Shown here: positions 43,096-51,672 of the stretch, piece by piece
Position numbering within the stretch: the first letter of the stretch is position 1
How the letters are laid out: every line of letters starts with the position of its first letter
Assembly (NCBI GenBank): GCA_964498605.1
Contig: CAZCHK010000005.1
Location: forward strand, 1 to 61,558
Length of the DNA stretch: 61,558 nt
Reading direction: 5' to 3'
DNA from: JBGQAS01 sp964498605
GTDB lineage: Bacteria; Chloroflexota; Anaerolineae; Anaerolineales; Anaerolineaceae
Made by a program: the position numbers and the translations under genes
The notes under the pieces: generated by a model
Database searches by the model: none
Seen by the model: the letters and a program-made list of their open reading frames with translations, nothing else
Told to the model about the DNA's origin: nothing

Positions 43096-44769
43096 TTACT
43101 GGGACCTGTCAATAATCGAAAGACTTATCATGCAGATGAGCAGCAGAATGGACGACATGGCCAGCGCCTGCCCGTACTGCATCGCTCCGGGCTGGGATAA
43201 AAACCGGGAGATCGCGATAGGGACCGTGGGAACCTCGGGGCGTGTCAGAAAGCTGGTGGCTCCGAACTCTCCAAGCGAGATGGTGAAAGCGAAAACTGCC
43301 CCAATCCCCATGGTGCGCAGGAGAATGGGTAGGTCGATTTCTCTCCACACTTTCAAGGGGGAGGCTCCCAGGGAGGATGCTGCCTGGCGGAGTTCGTTGG
43401 GGATGGCTTTCAGAGCAGGCTGAAGGATGCGAAGAATGAATGGAAACGCGATCAGGCTGTGAGAAAGGGGAATCAAAAGAATCAGCAGCATTGGCGGCAG
43501 GCTGATCTGGCTGAATGTGATGATTAATCCTAAACCCAACACGACGGAGGATGTACCCAGCGGTAAAAAAAACACGATTTGTAGCCATTTGCCAAACTTG
43601 TGATTTGCTTTGATAGCGAATACTGCCAGCGTCGCCACGGTCAAAGAAACCAACACGGTGATGCACGAAAATGCAAGAGAATTCGCGATCGCCTGCACCG
43701 GGGGAATGAAAAACAGCGAATTTTTTTCATTGCGAAATAACGCAAGGTAATTTGAAAACGAGATGGAAACCGCCCCGGTATTTGGGGATAAGTGGAAAAA
43801 CGATTGGGATACCAGTGCGATCAGCGGGGACAGGAACAGGACCCCAAGGATGAGGCATTGTATGCGCACAAACAATTTTTGGCCGCGAGTTCTGGGGGCA
43901 GTGGTGTTCTCCCCCGCAATTCTTGGGATGAGCCCGATACTCCAGCGGTCAGCAAACCGACTGATCAGTGACATGATGATCACCGTGAAGAGCAGCTGGA
44001 TCAAAGCCAGAAGTGAAGCCAGGGGCAGGTTGAACAGGTGCATCGCCTGCGTGAATATCTCCACTTCGAGGGTTGTTTTGGCCGGATTGCCAAGCAGCAG
44101 TATGACGCCGAAACTTGTAAAGTCGAACAGGAAAACCAGCAGGGTGGCGGAGAGCAGGGCCGGGGCAAGCTTTGGCATCGTGATATGCCAGAAGGCCTGC
44201 CACTTGTTCGCGCCAAGGACCTGTGCAGCTTGCGCCGCTTTGGGATCAAGTTGAGCCCAGGCGCTTCCGACCACCCGGTTGATGATGGTGGTGTTGTAGA
44301 AAACATGCGCGAGAAGAATTGCGGAGAGAGTTCCGCTTAATTTAACAGAAATTGATGCCTGCGGCATCAGCCTGTCAATAAAGAAGTTAATCCAGCCGTT
44401 TGATCCAAACAGGCTGTTAAAGCTTGCGGCTACAACCACGGTCGGCAGTATGAAGGGGAGCGTCGTCAAAAGTCCCAAGAACCTCTTGGCGCGGAAATGA
44501 AAATGCGAAAAAAGATACGCGGTGGGGATACCGATCACGAGCGTCAGCAAGGTTGACGCAGAAGCCTGAAAGAATGTAAAAGAAAGCGGTCGCAAAACCT
44601 GCGCTGCAGAGTACAGGATTTGCGTTGAAGAGCTGCTTCTAAGTATGACCGCGCGTAGAAGGTTGCCCAGGGGCACGTAGAAAAAGACCGCCAGGAATGC
44701 CAGGGGAATAATCCAAAGGGTCCATGTCCATCCAGACCTGGGGAAACCGTTCGATCTTTTTAATCGCAT
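43096..44769 (-). CDS. thiP: thiamine/iron-type ABC permease (ThiP-like)
   Basis: 557 residues with twelve helices in two six-helix halves, each with an EAA-type loop (AAQVLGANKWQAFWHITMPKLAP and RQAASSLGASPLKVWREIDLP). This two-in-one permease is typical of the ThiP/FbpB group. Thiamine is inferred from the context: the preceding genes encode a binding protein and thiamine pyrophosphokinase behind a TPP riboswitch. It follows the binding-protein gene by one base. No ATPase gene (thiQ) follows; the next gene is serS. Confidence 0.88.
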   Translation of the reverse strand: MRLKRSNGFPRSGWTWTLWIIPLAFLAVFFYVPLGNLLRAVILRSSSSTQILYSAAQVLRPLSFTFFQASASTLLTLVIGIPTAYLFSHFHFRAKRFLGLLTTLPFILPTVVVAASFNSLFGSNGWINFFIDRLMPQASISVKLSGTLSAILLAHVFYNTTIINRVVGSAWAQLDPKAAQAAQVLGANKWQAFWHITMPKLAPALLSATLLVFLFDFTSFGVILLLGNPAKTTLEVEIFTQAMHLFNLPLASLLALIQLLFTVIIMSLISRFADRWSIGLIPRIAGENTTAPRTRGQKLFVRIQCLILGVLFLSPLIALVSQSFFHLSPNTGAVSISFSNYLALFRNEKNSLFFIPPVQAIANSLAFSCITVLVSLTVATLAVFAIKANHKFGKWLQIVFFLPLGTSSVVLGLGLIITFSQISLPPMLLILLIPLSHSLIAFPFILRILQPALKAIPNELRQAASSLGASPLKVWREIDLPILLRTMGIGAVFAFTISLGEFGATSFLTRPEVPTVPIAISRFLSQPGAMQYGQALAMSSILLLICMISLSIIDRSQ

Positions 44770-44770
44770 G

Positions 44771-45802
44771 TTATTTTAAGATCTGCTCCGTCCATGCGCG
44801 GATCCATTGGTCCCGGTTCAGGGCGATATATTCCGGATCCAGCGTGACCGGCGCCGGAGGGATTGCGGCGTATCGTGTAAATTCATCAGGAAGCTGGGCA
44901 GAAGAAAGAACGGGGTAGACAAACATTTGCAGGGGCATATCTTCCTGGAAGGGCTTAGTGAGCATGAAGCTGATGAAGGTTTCCGCAAGGGCGCGGTGCC
45001 TTGTTCCTGCAAGGATCCCCGCGAATTCTATTTGACGAAAGCACATGCCGGGAGCAAGGATCGATGCGGTCGGGGCGTCTTCTCGCGGCGGATCGGCGTA
45101 GATGACTTCCGCGGCCGGGCTGCTGGCATATGAAACCACCATGGGCTGTGCGCCATGGCCGGAGGAAGCGCTGAAATTCGTGTAGTAAGCTGTGCTCCAG
45201 TCATTCACGATGACCAGGCCGTTTTCGACCAGCTGCTCCCAGTACTCCAAATACCCGGGATCACCGTACCGGGCAATGGTAGCCAGCAGGAAAGCCAACC
45301 CGGGAGATGAGGTGGCCGGATTCTCGACCACAAGCAGGCCGGCGTACTCAGGCCGCAGCAGGTCCTCGAAGGATCCCGGAACTGTCAACGCGTTCTGCTC
45401 GAAATACGCGACATCGTAATTGATGCACACATCCCCATAATCAATTGGGATCGCGCTGCGCGAAGCATCAAGAAGGAATTCCGCGCCAATTCCGTCCAGA
45501 TCAGCGTTGGAGAATGACTCGAATATCTGCTCACTCAGCGCCCTGGAAAGGAACGTGTTATCAACGCCGTAAAGAATATCCGCGACAGGATTGGATTTTG
45601 TCAATATTGCACGGTTGAGAGCGGAGCCTGTGTCGCCGCTTTTGATGAATTGCACCTGAATATCATGCTCCGATTCAAACCGCTCAATCAGGTCTGCGCT
45701 GATCTCAAAAGAATCATGCGTCATGATCGTCAGCGAGGGTGTTGGAGCGCAGCTGAAAGATAACAGCACGACAAGCGCGAGAAGGATTAATTTAATTTTC
45801 AT
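44771..45802 (-). CDS. thiB: thiamine ABC transporter substrate-binding lipoprotein
   Basis: 343 residues. Lipoprotein signal ends VLLSFSC. The mature protein matches TbpA/ThiB-type periplasmic binding proteins: LTIMTHDSFEISADLIERFE, VADILYGVDNTFLSRAL, PIDYGDVCINYD and LRPEYAGLLVVENPATSSPGLAF. It would capture thiamine or its phosphates. Its ATG overlaps the thiN stop by 11 bases, and thiP follows. The gene lies downstream of the TPP riboswitch. Confidence 0.93.
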   Translation of the reverse strand: MKIKLILLALVVLLSFSCAPTPSLTIMTHDSFEISADLIERFESEHDIQVQFIKSGDTGSALNRAILTKSNPVADILYGVDNTFLSRALSEQIFESFSNADLDGIGAEFLLDASRSAIPIDYGDVCINYDVAYFEQNALTVPGSFEDLLRPEYAGLLVVENPATSSPGLAFLLATIARYGDPGYLEYWEQLVENGLVIVNDWSTAYYTNFSASSGHGAQPMVVSYASSPAAEVIYADPPREDAPTASILAPGMCFRQIEFAGILAGTRHRALAETFISFMLTKPFQEDMPLQMFVYPVLSSAQLPDEFTRYAAIPPAPVTLDPEYIALNRDQWIRAWTEQILK

Positions 45803-46451
45803 GATTCATCCCTTTCAACCTTTGATGAAAGCAAAGCAGACAGCCTTCCTTGAGTGTGACAGTGGCTTTCTTCGATTTCATGATATTGCTCAAGCCGCGC
45901 GATTGGTCCGGAAAAAGAGTTTCACCATTCAACGCATAATCCAGGCCAGTCGTTCGGGCTCCCTCAACCTTTTGGCCAAACGGAATCAAGGAGACGATAT
46001 CTCCGGGATCACCCTGTATGATGAACTCGCTGCGTACGAGGTTGATTTCTTCCCGTCCATCATCCAGGCGAATATGAACCTGATCTGATGAGCGCAAAAG
46101 AAGACTCAGGTTGACCAGCGCGTGATCGCTGCGGCCGCCCATTCCACCGATGATGATGATTTCCGTGAATCCGCGATTTAATGCCAGGATCAAGGCAAGC
46201 TCAAGATCGCTTTCATCCTTTTGAGCCTGAAATCTGATGATCTCCGTTGGCAGGGACCTGATTTTTTGCAGGTTTCTCTTGGAGATTGAATCCAGATCCC
46301 CGATGAGGATGTGAGGGACCAGGCCAAGTTTTTTCATCAGCCTGTACCCGCCATCGACAGCGATGAGCGTGTCGCCGGGTTGAATTAGCTGCTGGATGTG
46401 CTCAATGCCAGCAATGCACCCGTTTGCGAAAAGCAGAGCGCGATGTTCCAT
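45792..46451 (-). CDS. thiN: thiamine pyrophosphokinase
   Basis: 219 residues. It transfers pyrophosphate from ATP to thiamine. Signature segments: DTLIAVDGGYRLMKKLGLVPHILIGDLDSI (Asp cluster for Mg-ATP), FQAQKDESDLELALILAL (thiamine-site Asp residues) and IIGGMGGRSDHALVNLSLL. The start at 46451 is an ATG 8 nt after a GGAGG site that lies in the 3' arm of the regulatory hairpin; an upstream in-frame GTG at 46466 lies in that hairpin. It is first in the thi operon, so imported thiamine can be activated directly. Confidence 0.95.
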   Translation of the reverse strand: MEHRALLFANGCIAGIEHIQQLIQPGDTLIAVDGGYRLMKKLGLVPHILIGDLDSISKRNLQKIRSLPTEIIRFQAQKDESDLELALILALNRGFTEIIIIGGMGGRSDHALVNLSLLLRSSDQVHIRLDDGREEINLVRSEFIIQGDPGDIVSLIPFGQKVEGARTTGLDYALNGETLFPDQSRGLSNIMKSKKATVTLKEGCLLCFHQRLKGMNHEN

Positions 46452-46476
46452 AAAAAAGCCCTCCACCGGGGAGGGC
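46452..46476 (-). promoter_or_regulatory. riboswitch output hairpin overlapping the thiN ribosome site
   Basis: GCCCTCC pairs with GGAGGGC around a 5-nt loop, followed by six T residues and then the thiN ATG. The right arm includes the GGAGG of thiN, so the same structure can act as a terminator and as a ribosome-site blocker. Confidence 0.8.
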
Positions 46477-46488
46477 TGAAGTCGATCC

Positions 46489-46588
46489 TGAAGCTCCCTC
46501 CGCCGGCATTATCCGGTTCAGGTTCAAAGGGTCAAGAACGGACGGTCCTTTTCTCAGCCTGACGCCTTCAGGCTCCCCGTGTGGTTAT
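46489..46588 (-). promoter_or_regulatory. TPP riboswitch (THI element)
   Basis: The conserved cores are present on the minus strand: CGGGGAGCC, GGCTGAGA, then GACCC, TGAACCTGAACCGGATAATG with a matched CCGG...CCGG hairpin, and GCGGAGGGAGC closing the fold. It lies between a consensus promoter and thiN. Binding of thiamine pyrophosphate should favour the downstream hairpin and lower expression of thiN, thiB and thiP. Confidence 0.95.
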
Positions 46589-46592
46589 TCTG

Positions 46593-46621
46593 AGTATACA
46601 AACCTGCTCTGGATTTGTCAA
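46593..46621 (-). promoter_or_regulatory. consensus promoter of the thi operon
   Basis: TTGACA and TATACT with a 17-bp spacer; the riboswitch begins within a few nt of the expected start point. Confidence 0.8.
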
Positions 46622-46622
46622 A

Positions 46623-46658
46623 CAAAAAAGAGACGGGAGGGGTTGCCTTCCGTCTCTT
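46623..46658 (-). terminator. terminator of the MFS gene
   Basis: A 13-bp imperfect stem (AAGAGACGGAAGG with CCTCCCGTCTCTT) and 5-nt loop, followed on the minus strand by six T. It ends the transporter transcript just before the thi promoter. Confidence 0.8.
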
Positions 46659-46675
46659 GGCCGTTCATGAAATGT

Positions 46676-47983
46676 TTAGCTGCTTGCCTGCAGTTTCATT
46701 TTTTCGTTATGCGCTCTGTCTGTTACTTTCAGCATGGTGAGGAATGCGCACAGCAGGAAAAATGCGCCGAAGGGAAACAGCACCGCGTAGTTATAACCCA
46801 GGTTCTGAACCAGGATTCCTCCAACCACCGGGCCAACCACTGCGGCGATTTGCGATGAGAAGTAATACAACCCGGTGAACGCGCCTATTTGCTGCTCAGT
46901 GCCATGGTCATACACCAGCGGCAGGCTGTTCACATTCACCCAGGCCCAGAAGAAACCGATGACGATCATTGCCAGAACAAATATCACGACGGTGAACTTC
47001 AGGAAGAAGCAGATGGCGAAAATCGGGGCGAGAAATGCTAACCCGATCAAGATCGTCTTTCTCCGGCCGAGTCTTTCGGCGATCATTCCAGCCGGGATGG
47101 CAAATGCCATGAAAGAGATTTGCGCTACGGAAGCAATGATCGACGCAGTGCCAGGTGCCAGCCCGACATTGAACACCGCGAAAGACGAGAGACCCGTGGT
47201 GACTGAATTGAAACCGATGAACCAGAACAGGATGGAGAGCAGCATAAAAATGCCGGATTTGCTTTTGCTCGCGAACAGCATTTTTATATTCGGGATCAAC
47301 CCTTTGATGGTTTCCTTTTCATCCGATTTTTCTACGCGTTCTTTGTGTTCTTTCACAAACATCAGGACGACGATCATGGAAATCACCAAAGCGATGGCTC
47401 CTGCCAGGAATGGCCCATTTCGTCCAAATTTCGTGAATACCATCCCGCCGATGACGTACGCCAGTATCCCGCCGATTCCGCCCATCATGTTGATCACGCC
47501 ATTGGCACGGCTTCTTTCTGCTGGAAGGAACAGGTCACCCAACCAGGCGATGACCGGGGAACGGAAGAGCGCCATGCCAAAGTTCGTGATAAATATGAAC
47601 ACCGCGATGGCCAGGACCGTTTTTGCCATGGGAATCGACAGGAATCCCAGGAGGGCGATGGGAAGACCCAGCAGGATCCACGGTTTCCGACGGCCGATCT
47701 TCGTCCAGGTGCGGTCGCTTCTGGCGCCAACCAGCGGCTGCATGAATATATTGATGATGTTGTCCCAGGTCATGATGAACATCGCCAGTCCCGGGGCTAA
47801 CCCAAACCCTTGAATGGTTGGGAGTTTGGTACCCTGTTCAATGATCTTTTGACTGAACTCATAATTACCGGCTTGTAAGATCAGGGGCACCCATGTATCG
47901 AAAAGCGGCCAGAGAACACTGATGCCCAAGAACCCAAAACCTACCAGAAATACTCGCCCCCAGGGGAACTTTTTCTTTTCCAT
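46676..47983 (-). CDS. MFS transporter, SLC45/GPH-like
   Basis: 435 residues with twelve helices. The N-terminal half has MTWDNIINIFMQPLVGARSDRTWTKIGRRKPWILLG, the helix 2-3 motif DxxxxxIGRRKPW of the sucrose/maltose-type (SLC45) and GPH symporters. The second half has GMIAERLGRRKTILIGLAFL. It probably imports a sugar or glycoside with H+ or Na+; no sugar-metabolism gene is beside it to identify the substrate. It is transcribed alone and ends at a good terminator. Confidence 0.87.
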   Translation of the reverse strand: MEKKKFPWGRVFLVGFGFLGISVLWPLFDTWVPLILQAGNYEFSQKIIEQGTKLPTIQGFGLAPGLAMFIMTWDNIINIFMQPLVGARSDRTWTKIGRRKPWILLGLPIALLGFLSIPMAKTVLAIAVFIFITNFGMALFRSPVIAWLGDLFLPAERSRANGVINMMGGIGGILAYVIGGMVFTKFGRNGPFLAGAIALVISMIVVLMFVKEHKERVEKSDEKETIKGLIPNIKMLFASKSKSGIFMLLSILFWFIGFNSVTTGLSSFAVFNVGLAPGTASIIASVAQISFMAFAIPAGMIAERLGRRKTILIGLAFLAPIFAICFFLKFTVVIFVLAMIVIGFFWAWVNVNSLPLVYDHGTEQQIGAFTGLYYFSSQIAAVVGPVVGGILVQNLGYNYAVLFPFGAFFLLCAFLTMLKVTDRAHNEKMKLQASS

Positions 47984-48056
47984 CCGTTTGCTCCTTCAAT
48001 TAGATTTCTAGTATTTTACAAAAGAAGAGAAAATCGCGATAGTAACAAATCTCACG

Positions 48057-48734
48057 CTATTTTGATAATAAATCCGGTCTGCGATTTTTCGTACGGGATA
48101 GGGCCTGTTCTGCGCGCCACTTGTCAATCTGCGCGTGATTTCCGGAAAGGAGCACATCTGGGACCCTCCATCCTCGAAAAACTTCAGGGCGTGTATAGTG
48201 AGGGTACTCAAGCAGGCCTGAGGCAAATGAATCATCCATCGCCCCATCAGGGTCGCCGAGCACACCGGGTAGAAAACGGCTCACGGCATCGATGACGGTC
48301 AGGGCGGGAAGTTCACCGCCTGTCAACACGTAATCCCCGATGGAGATCTCATCGGTCGCCAGGTGCTCCCGTATGCGCTCGTCAAAACCTTCGTACCTTC
48401 CGCATACAAGCGCGATCCTTGGCAGCTGGCTGAATTCACGGGCGATTGCCTGCGAGAAAGACCTTCCCTGTGGAGAGAGCAGAATAAGCGGGCAGGATGG
48501 GGGCGAGCCAAGCACGGATTCAACCGCGTGAAAAACCGGTTCACACTTCATGACCATGCCACCACCTCCGCCGTACGGTGCGTCATCGGTGGTGTGATGC
48601 TTGTCGTCCGCCCACTGGCGAATATCATGAACCTCGATTTGAACGAGATTGTTTTGAACAGCGCGCTGCAGTATTGACGCGTTAAGATAAGGCGGGAAGA
48701 CCTGGGGCAGGAGAGTAAAAACATCAAAGCGCAT
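48057..48734 (-). CDS. trmD: tRNA (guanine37-N1)-methyltransferase TrmD
   Basis: 225 residues. It begins MRFDVFTLLPQVFPPYL and includes YGGGGGMVMKCEPV, ALVCGRYEGFDERI and EISIGDYVLTGGELPA, the trefoil-knot SAM-binding site, then the catalytic-region Asp in DDSF. It methylates G37 of several tRNAs and prevents frameshifting. It is separate from rpsP-rimM-rplS, with which it is often clustered. The -10 box lies only 8 nt before the ATG, so the transcript may be leaderless. Confidence 0.97.
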   Translation of the reverse strand: MRFDVFTLLPQVFPPYLNASILQRAVQNNLVQIEVHDIRQWADDKHHTTDDAPYGGGGGMVMKCEPVFHAVESVLGSPPSCPLILLSPQGRSFSQAIAREFSQLPRIALVCGRYEGFDERIREHLATDEISIGDYVLTGGELPALTVIDAVSRFLPGVLGDPDGAMDDSFASGLLEYPHYTRPEVFRGWRVPDVLLSGNHAQIDKWRAEQALSRTKNRRPDLLSK

Positions 48735-48742
48735 ACAGGGTC

Positions 48743-48771
48743 ATTCTAGCGTACTTCGATTCAGGGGGCAA
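48743..48771 (-). promoter_or_regulatory. promoter of trmD, possible leaderless start
   Basis: TTGCCC and TAGAAT with a 17-bp spacer on the minus strand. Only GACCCTGT separates the -10 from the ATG, so the transcription start should be at or next to the start codon. Confidence 0.55.
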
Positions 48772-48803
48772 GAATAATGAAGAATAATTGCCGCGGGGTC
48801 ACC

Positions 48804-48832
48804 TTGAAAGCCGTTCTAGAGCATGGTAAGAT
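48804..48832 (+). promoter_or_regulatory. promoter of the TPR gene, possible leaderless start
   Basis: TTGAAA and TAAGAT with a 17-bp spacer; six bases then separate the -10 from the first ATG. It diverges from the trmD promoter about 30 bp away. Confidence 0.5.
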
Positions 48833-48838
48833 GACCTG

Positions 48839-50149
48839 ATGTATTTGCGTGGCAGTAATTTATCCATGACCAAAAAGAAAAAAAGGTCAAACCCGATCGT
48901 GATCATTATTTTGCTGGTTTTGATCGCGGTTGCGATTTATGTTGACCGGGTGATCATTCCGACTGTTCCGCCTCCGTTTGTGCCCACCTCAACAGCAACG
49001 CGCTCTCCCGAGTCCTTTGTCGCTGACGCTGAAAATTATGCACGGGAAGGGAAGTACTCGCTGGCAATCGGGTCGTATCGTGACGCGATCAAAGTCGATC
49101 AAAGGAACGCCGGGCTGTACCTGGCCGTTTCCCGCCTGGAGATCTATTCCGCGCAATACGAAGCAGCGGAAGAAGATGCCGGTTATGCGCTTTTGGTCAA
49201 TCAAAACTCATCCCAGGCGTACGCGCTTCAAGCATGGGCAAGGGGTTACCAGGGAAAATATGCCGAAGCCCTCGCGGATATCGAAAATGCCATCTCGCTC
49301 GATCCGACCATTCCTCAAAATTACGCCATCAAAGCGATCATCAAATCACTTCAGGTTTTTGAGGGAAAAGAGGACTTGAACACGCTCCAGGAAGCGATCG
49401 AGGTATCACGGAAAGCGATGGAAATGGCTCCTTCCGCGCTGGAGACACGCTGGGCAAGAGGTTTGGTCCTGGAATTGGTGAGCTCTTACGATGAGGCGAT
49501 TGTGGAGTTGAAAGCTGCGATCAACCTTGATCCAAACATTGCGGAACTGCATCTCGCGCTGGGGAGGAATTACCGCTCACAGGCACTCTACACGGAGGCG
49601 ATCGAGGAATTCAGCAGAGCGGACGCTCTCAATCCAACGGATCCTAATCCGGACACCTACATATCCGCGGTGTACACAACCATTGGGGAATATGCCAAGG
49701 CCATTCAATACGCGGAACAGGCTGTTCAAAACCGCCCGGCTGACCCGTACCTTTGGGGCAACCTGGGACGAAGATATTACAGCAACTATCAATATGAGAA
49801 CGCGATACTCGCCTTCAGTTTTGCCATACACGGGGGTATCACAAAAGACGGCATTGAGGTGAAAGGTCTGGACCTGGACTACGATCGTCCAGGAATCTAT
49901 TACTACACATACGGGCTATCTTTAGCGTATTTGGGATACTGCGACAAAGCGCTTCCCATTGCCCAGGCCGTGTCATCACAGCTGCGCGCCGATGAGTTTG
50001 CCGTGTACAACGCACAGGAAATCGTCAGGATTTGTGAGGCATTCGCTGAAGAGGGCAGGGCGACGCCGACCTGGCTGGCAACACCAACCAACACGCAAAT
50101 CCCGACAGCGACCCCGACGATCGTCGCGGCAGGTACCCCGACACCATAA
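48839..50149 (+). CDS. membrane-anchored TPR protein
   Basis: 436 residues. A basic N-terminus (TKKKKRSNP) and one membrane helix (about 18-38) place the rest outside the membrane. Residues about 55-400 contain seven or more tetratricopeptide repeats (AENYAREGKYSLAIGSYRDAI, KYAEALADIENAISLDP, QYENAILAFSFAIHGG), followed by a short Thr/Pro-rich end. TPRs mediate protein contacts. The first ATG is chosen because a -10 box lies 6 nt ahead; ATG at 48866 is an alternative. A related TPR gene follows 4 bp downstream. Confidence 0.8.
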   Translation: MYLRGSNLSMTKKKKRSNPIVIIILLVLIAVAIYVDRVIIPTVPPPFVPTSTATRSPESFVADAENYAREGKYSLAIGSYRDAIKVDQRNAGLYLAVSRLEIYSAQYEAAEEDAGYALLVNQNSSQAYALQAWARGYQGKYAEALADIENAISLDPTIPQNYAIKAIIKSLQVFEGKEDLNTLQEAIEVSRKAMEMAPSALETRWARGLVLELVSSYDEAIVELKAAINLDPNIAELHLALGRNYRSQALYTEAIEEFSRADALNPTDPNPDTYISAVYTTIGEYAKAIQYAEQAVQNRPADPYLWGNLGRRYYSNYQYENAILAFSFAIHGGITKDGIEVKGLDLDYDRPGIYYYTYGLSLAYLGYCDKALPIAQAVSSQLRADEFAVYNAQEIVRICEAFAEEGRATPTWLATPTNTQIPTATPTIVAAGTPTP

Positions 50150-50153
50150 AACC

Positions 50154-51536
50154 ATGCTTGTACCTCCCAAGAGAAATATCTTCCATAAACCCAGGTTAAG
50201 AAGTAAACCCTTCCTGATCGTCGCGTTAATTGCGGCAATCATTGGAGGTCTTTTTATCCTGAGGGGATATGAACTGGGAACAGTGAAACCACTGATGGTC
50301 CACACGCCAACCCCGACCCGTCCGGCGACATCTTTCATACTCGAAGCCGAGACGCAGTTTATCGCCGGAAACCTGCCAGCGGCGATTGCGACGTATCAGA
50401 AAGCCTGCCAGCTGGACCCTGGGAACGCTTCCCTGTGGGCTGAACTGGCCCGTATCCAAACCTATTCAATCACGTTGTTGACGACCGACGCGGAGAAAAC
50501 AGGCAGAATCAGCGAAGCGATCGAAACGATCAACCGGGCGCTGACCCTTGCCCCGGATGATCCGGATGTGAACGCCATCCACGCATTTGTCCTGGATTGG
50601 GCTTCCAGCACAGCTTTGGATGAGGCAGAAAGGCAAAATTACCTTTTACAGGCCGAGCAGGCAGCCTTCAGGGCGATCACCCTGGATAACACCAACGCTT
50701 TGGCATTAGCGTATTACGCGGAAATTCTTGCTGATCAGATGCGCTGGGTGCAGGCTGAACAATACGTGAGTCAGGCCATGGACCGCGACCCTACACTGAT
50801 GGACGTGCTGCGGATCAACGCGTCTGTACAGGAAGCCATGGGGAATTATCTCCAGGCCATCGAGATCTATAAAAGAGCCATTGAGGTGACCCCGAACCTG
50901 ACATTTCTTTATCTCGCGGTGGGAGCCAACTACAGGGTGCTGGGTTTTCGCGCCACAGTCAATTCTGTCGCGACGCAGATGTTCGACATGGCTTTGGATT
51001 ATTTTGCCCAGGCGGTAGCAATTAATGAGCGGCTGGGCATAAAGGACCCCATCCCGTATCTATCCATCTCAAAAACCTATTCCCAGATGGGTGAATTCTT
51101 TGCGGCAGCCAGGAACGTGCTCAAAGCCTTAAGTTACAACTACACGAGTCCGGATATTTATGGCCAGCTAGGTATCGTGTATTTTAAGTCGCGCAATTAT
51201 GAGGGATCGATCCCGGCTTTTCAATGCGCCCTGGAAGGATGCGACGCGGAGACGGCGTGCCAGGTCCGCGAATGCTATTCAGAGACTGATGAAATGGTTC
51301 CGATCGAGGGCATGCCTTTAACGGACTCCACCGTTGTATACTACTACACCTACGGTTCGGTGCTGTCCGCGATGCATCGAACCACTCAACCCACATGCGA
51401 CAAGGCGATGATCGTTCTGGCGCAGGTCAGGCAAAAGTACGCGAGCGATGCGGATATTATGAGCATCATTGAGGCGGGTGAGGAAATCTGCCTGAGTTAC
51501 GGCTATTCCCGAGTCGTGCTGACGCCTGCGCCTTAA
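50154..51536 (+). CDS. second membrane-anchored TPR protein
   Basis: 460 residues from the ATG at 50154, 4 bp after the previous stop; the longer overlapping frame is Arg-rich noise. Basic N-terminus, one membrane helix (about 23-41), a TPTPTRPATS linker, then TPR-like repeats (AETQFIAGNLPAAIATYQKACQ, YLQAIEIYKRAIEVTP, DYFAQAVAINERLG). Architecture and several motifs (YYYTYGSVLSAM versus YYYTYGLSLAYL) match the neighbour, so the pair arose by duplication. Co-transcription is likely. Cargo or partners are unknown. Confidence 0.82.
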   Translation: MLVPPKRNIFHKPRLRSKPFLIVALIAAIIGGLFILRGYELGTVKPLMVHTPTPTRPATSFILEAETQFIAGNLPAAIATYQKACQLDPGNASLWAELARIQTYSITLLTTDAEKTGRISEAIETINRALTLAPDDPDVNAIHAFVLDWASSTALDEAERQNYLLQAEQAAFRAITLDNTNALALAYYAEILADQMRWVQAEQYVSQAMDRDPTLMDVLRINASVQEAMGNYLQAIEIYKRAIEVTPNLTFLYLAVGANYRVLGFRATVNSVATQMFDMALDYFAQAVAINERLGIKDPIPYLSISKTYSQMGEFFAAARNVLKALSYNYTSPDIYGQLGIVYFKSRNYEGSIPAFQCALEGCDAETACQVRECYSETDEMVPIEGMPLTDSTVVYYYTYGSVLSAMHRTTQPTCDKAMIVLAQVRQKYASDADIMSIIEAGEEICLSYGYSRVVLTPAP

Positions 51537-51572
51537 TTTCGTTAATAATTTATAAGAATTTTTCTTATCCCC

Positions 51573-51601
51573 TTGACGCGAGATATCAACGCAAGTATCA
51601 T
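51573..51601 (+). promoter_or_regulatory. promoter of groESL
   Basis: TTGACG and TATCAT with a 17-bp spacer. The transcription start expected near 51608 lies just in front of the CIRCE element. Confidence 0.75.
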
Positions 51602-51611
51602 TCATGCAGAT

Positions 51612-51638
51612 TTAGCACTCTATATAGGTGAGTGCTAA
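51612..51638. promoter_or_regulatory. CIRCE operator (HrcA-binding site)
   Basis: The exact inverted repeat TTAGCACTC-N9-GAGTGCTAA lies between the promoter and groES. HrcA bound here represses the operon at normal temperature and releases it on heat stress. The hrcA gene is not in this window. Confidence 0.97.
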
Positions 51639-51672
51639 AAATTCTGAAACTAATCTTATTTAGGAGGATCGT

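Noticed and set aside
46875..47813. A 312-residue open frame opposite the MFS gene
   Set aside because: The minus-strand frame has twelve helices and family motifs; the plus-strand one is a shadow.
49959..50153. An N-terminal extension of the second TPR protein
   Set aside because: The region is out of frame with the first TPR gene, Arg-rich and without a start signal; the ATG at 50154 gives a normal membrane helix.
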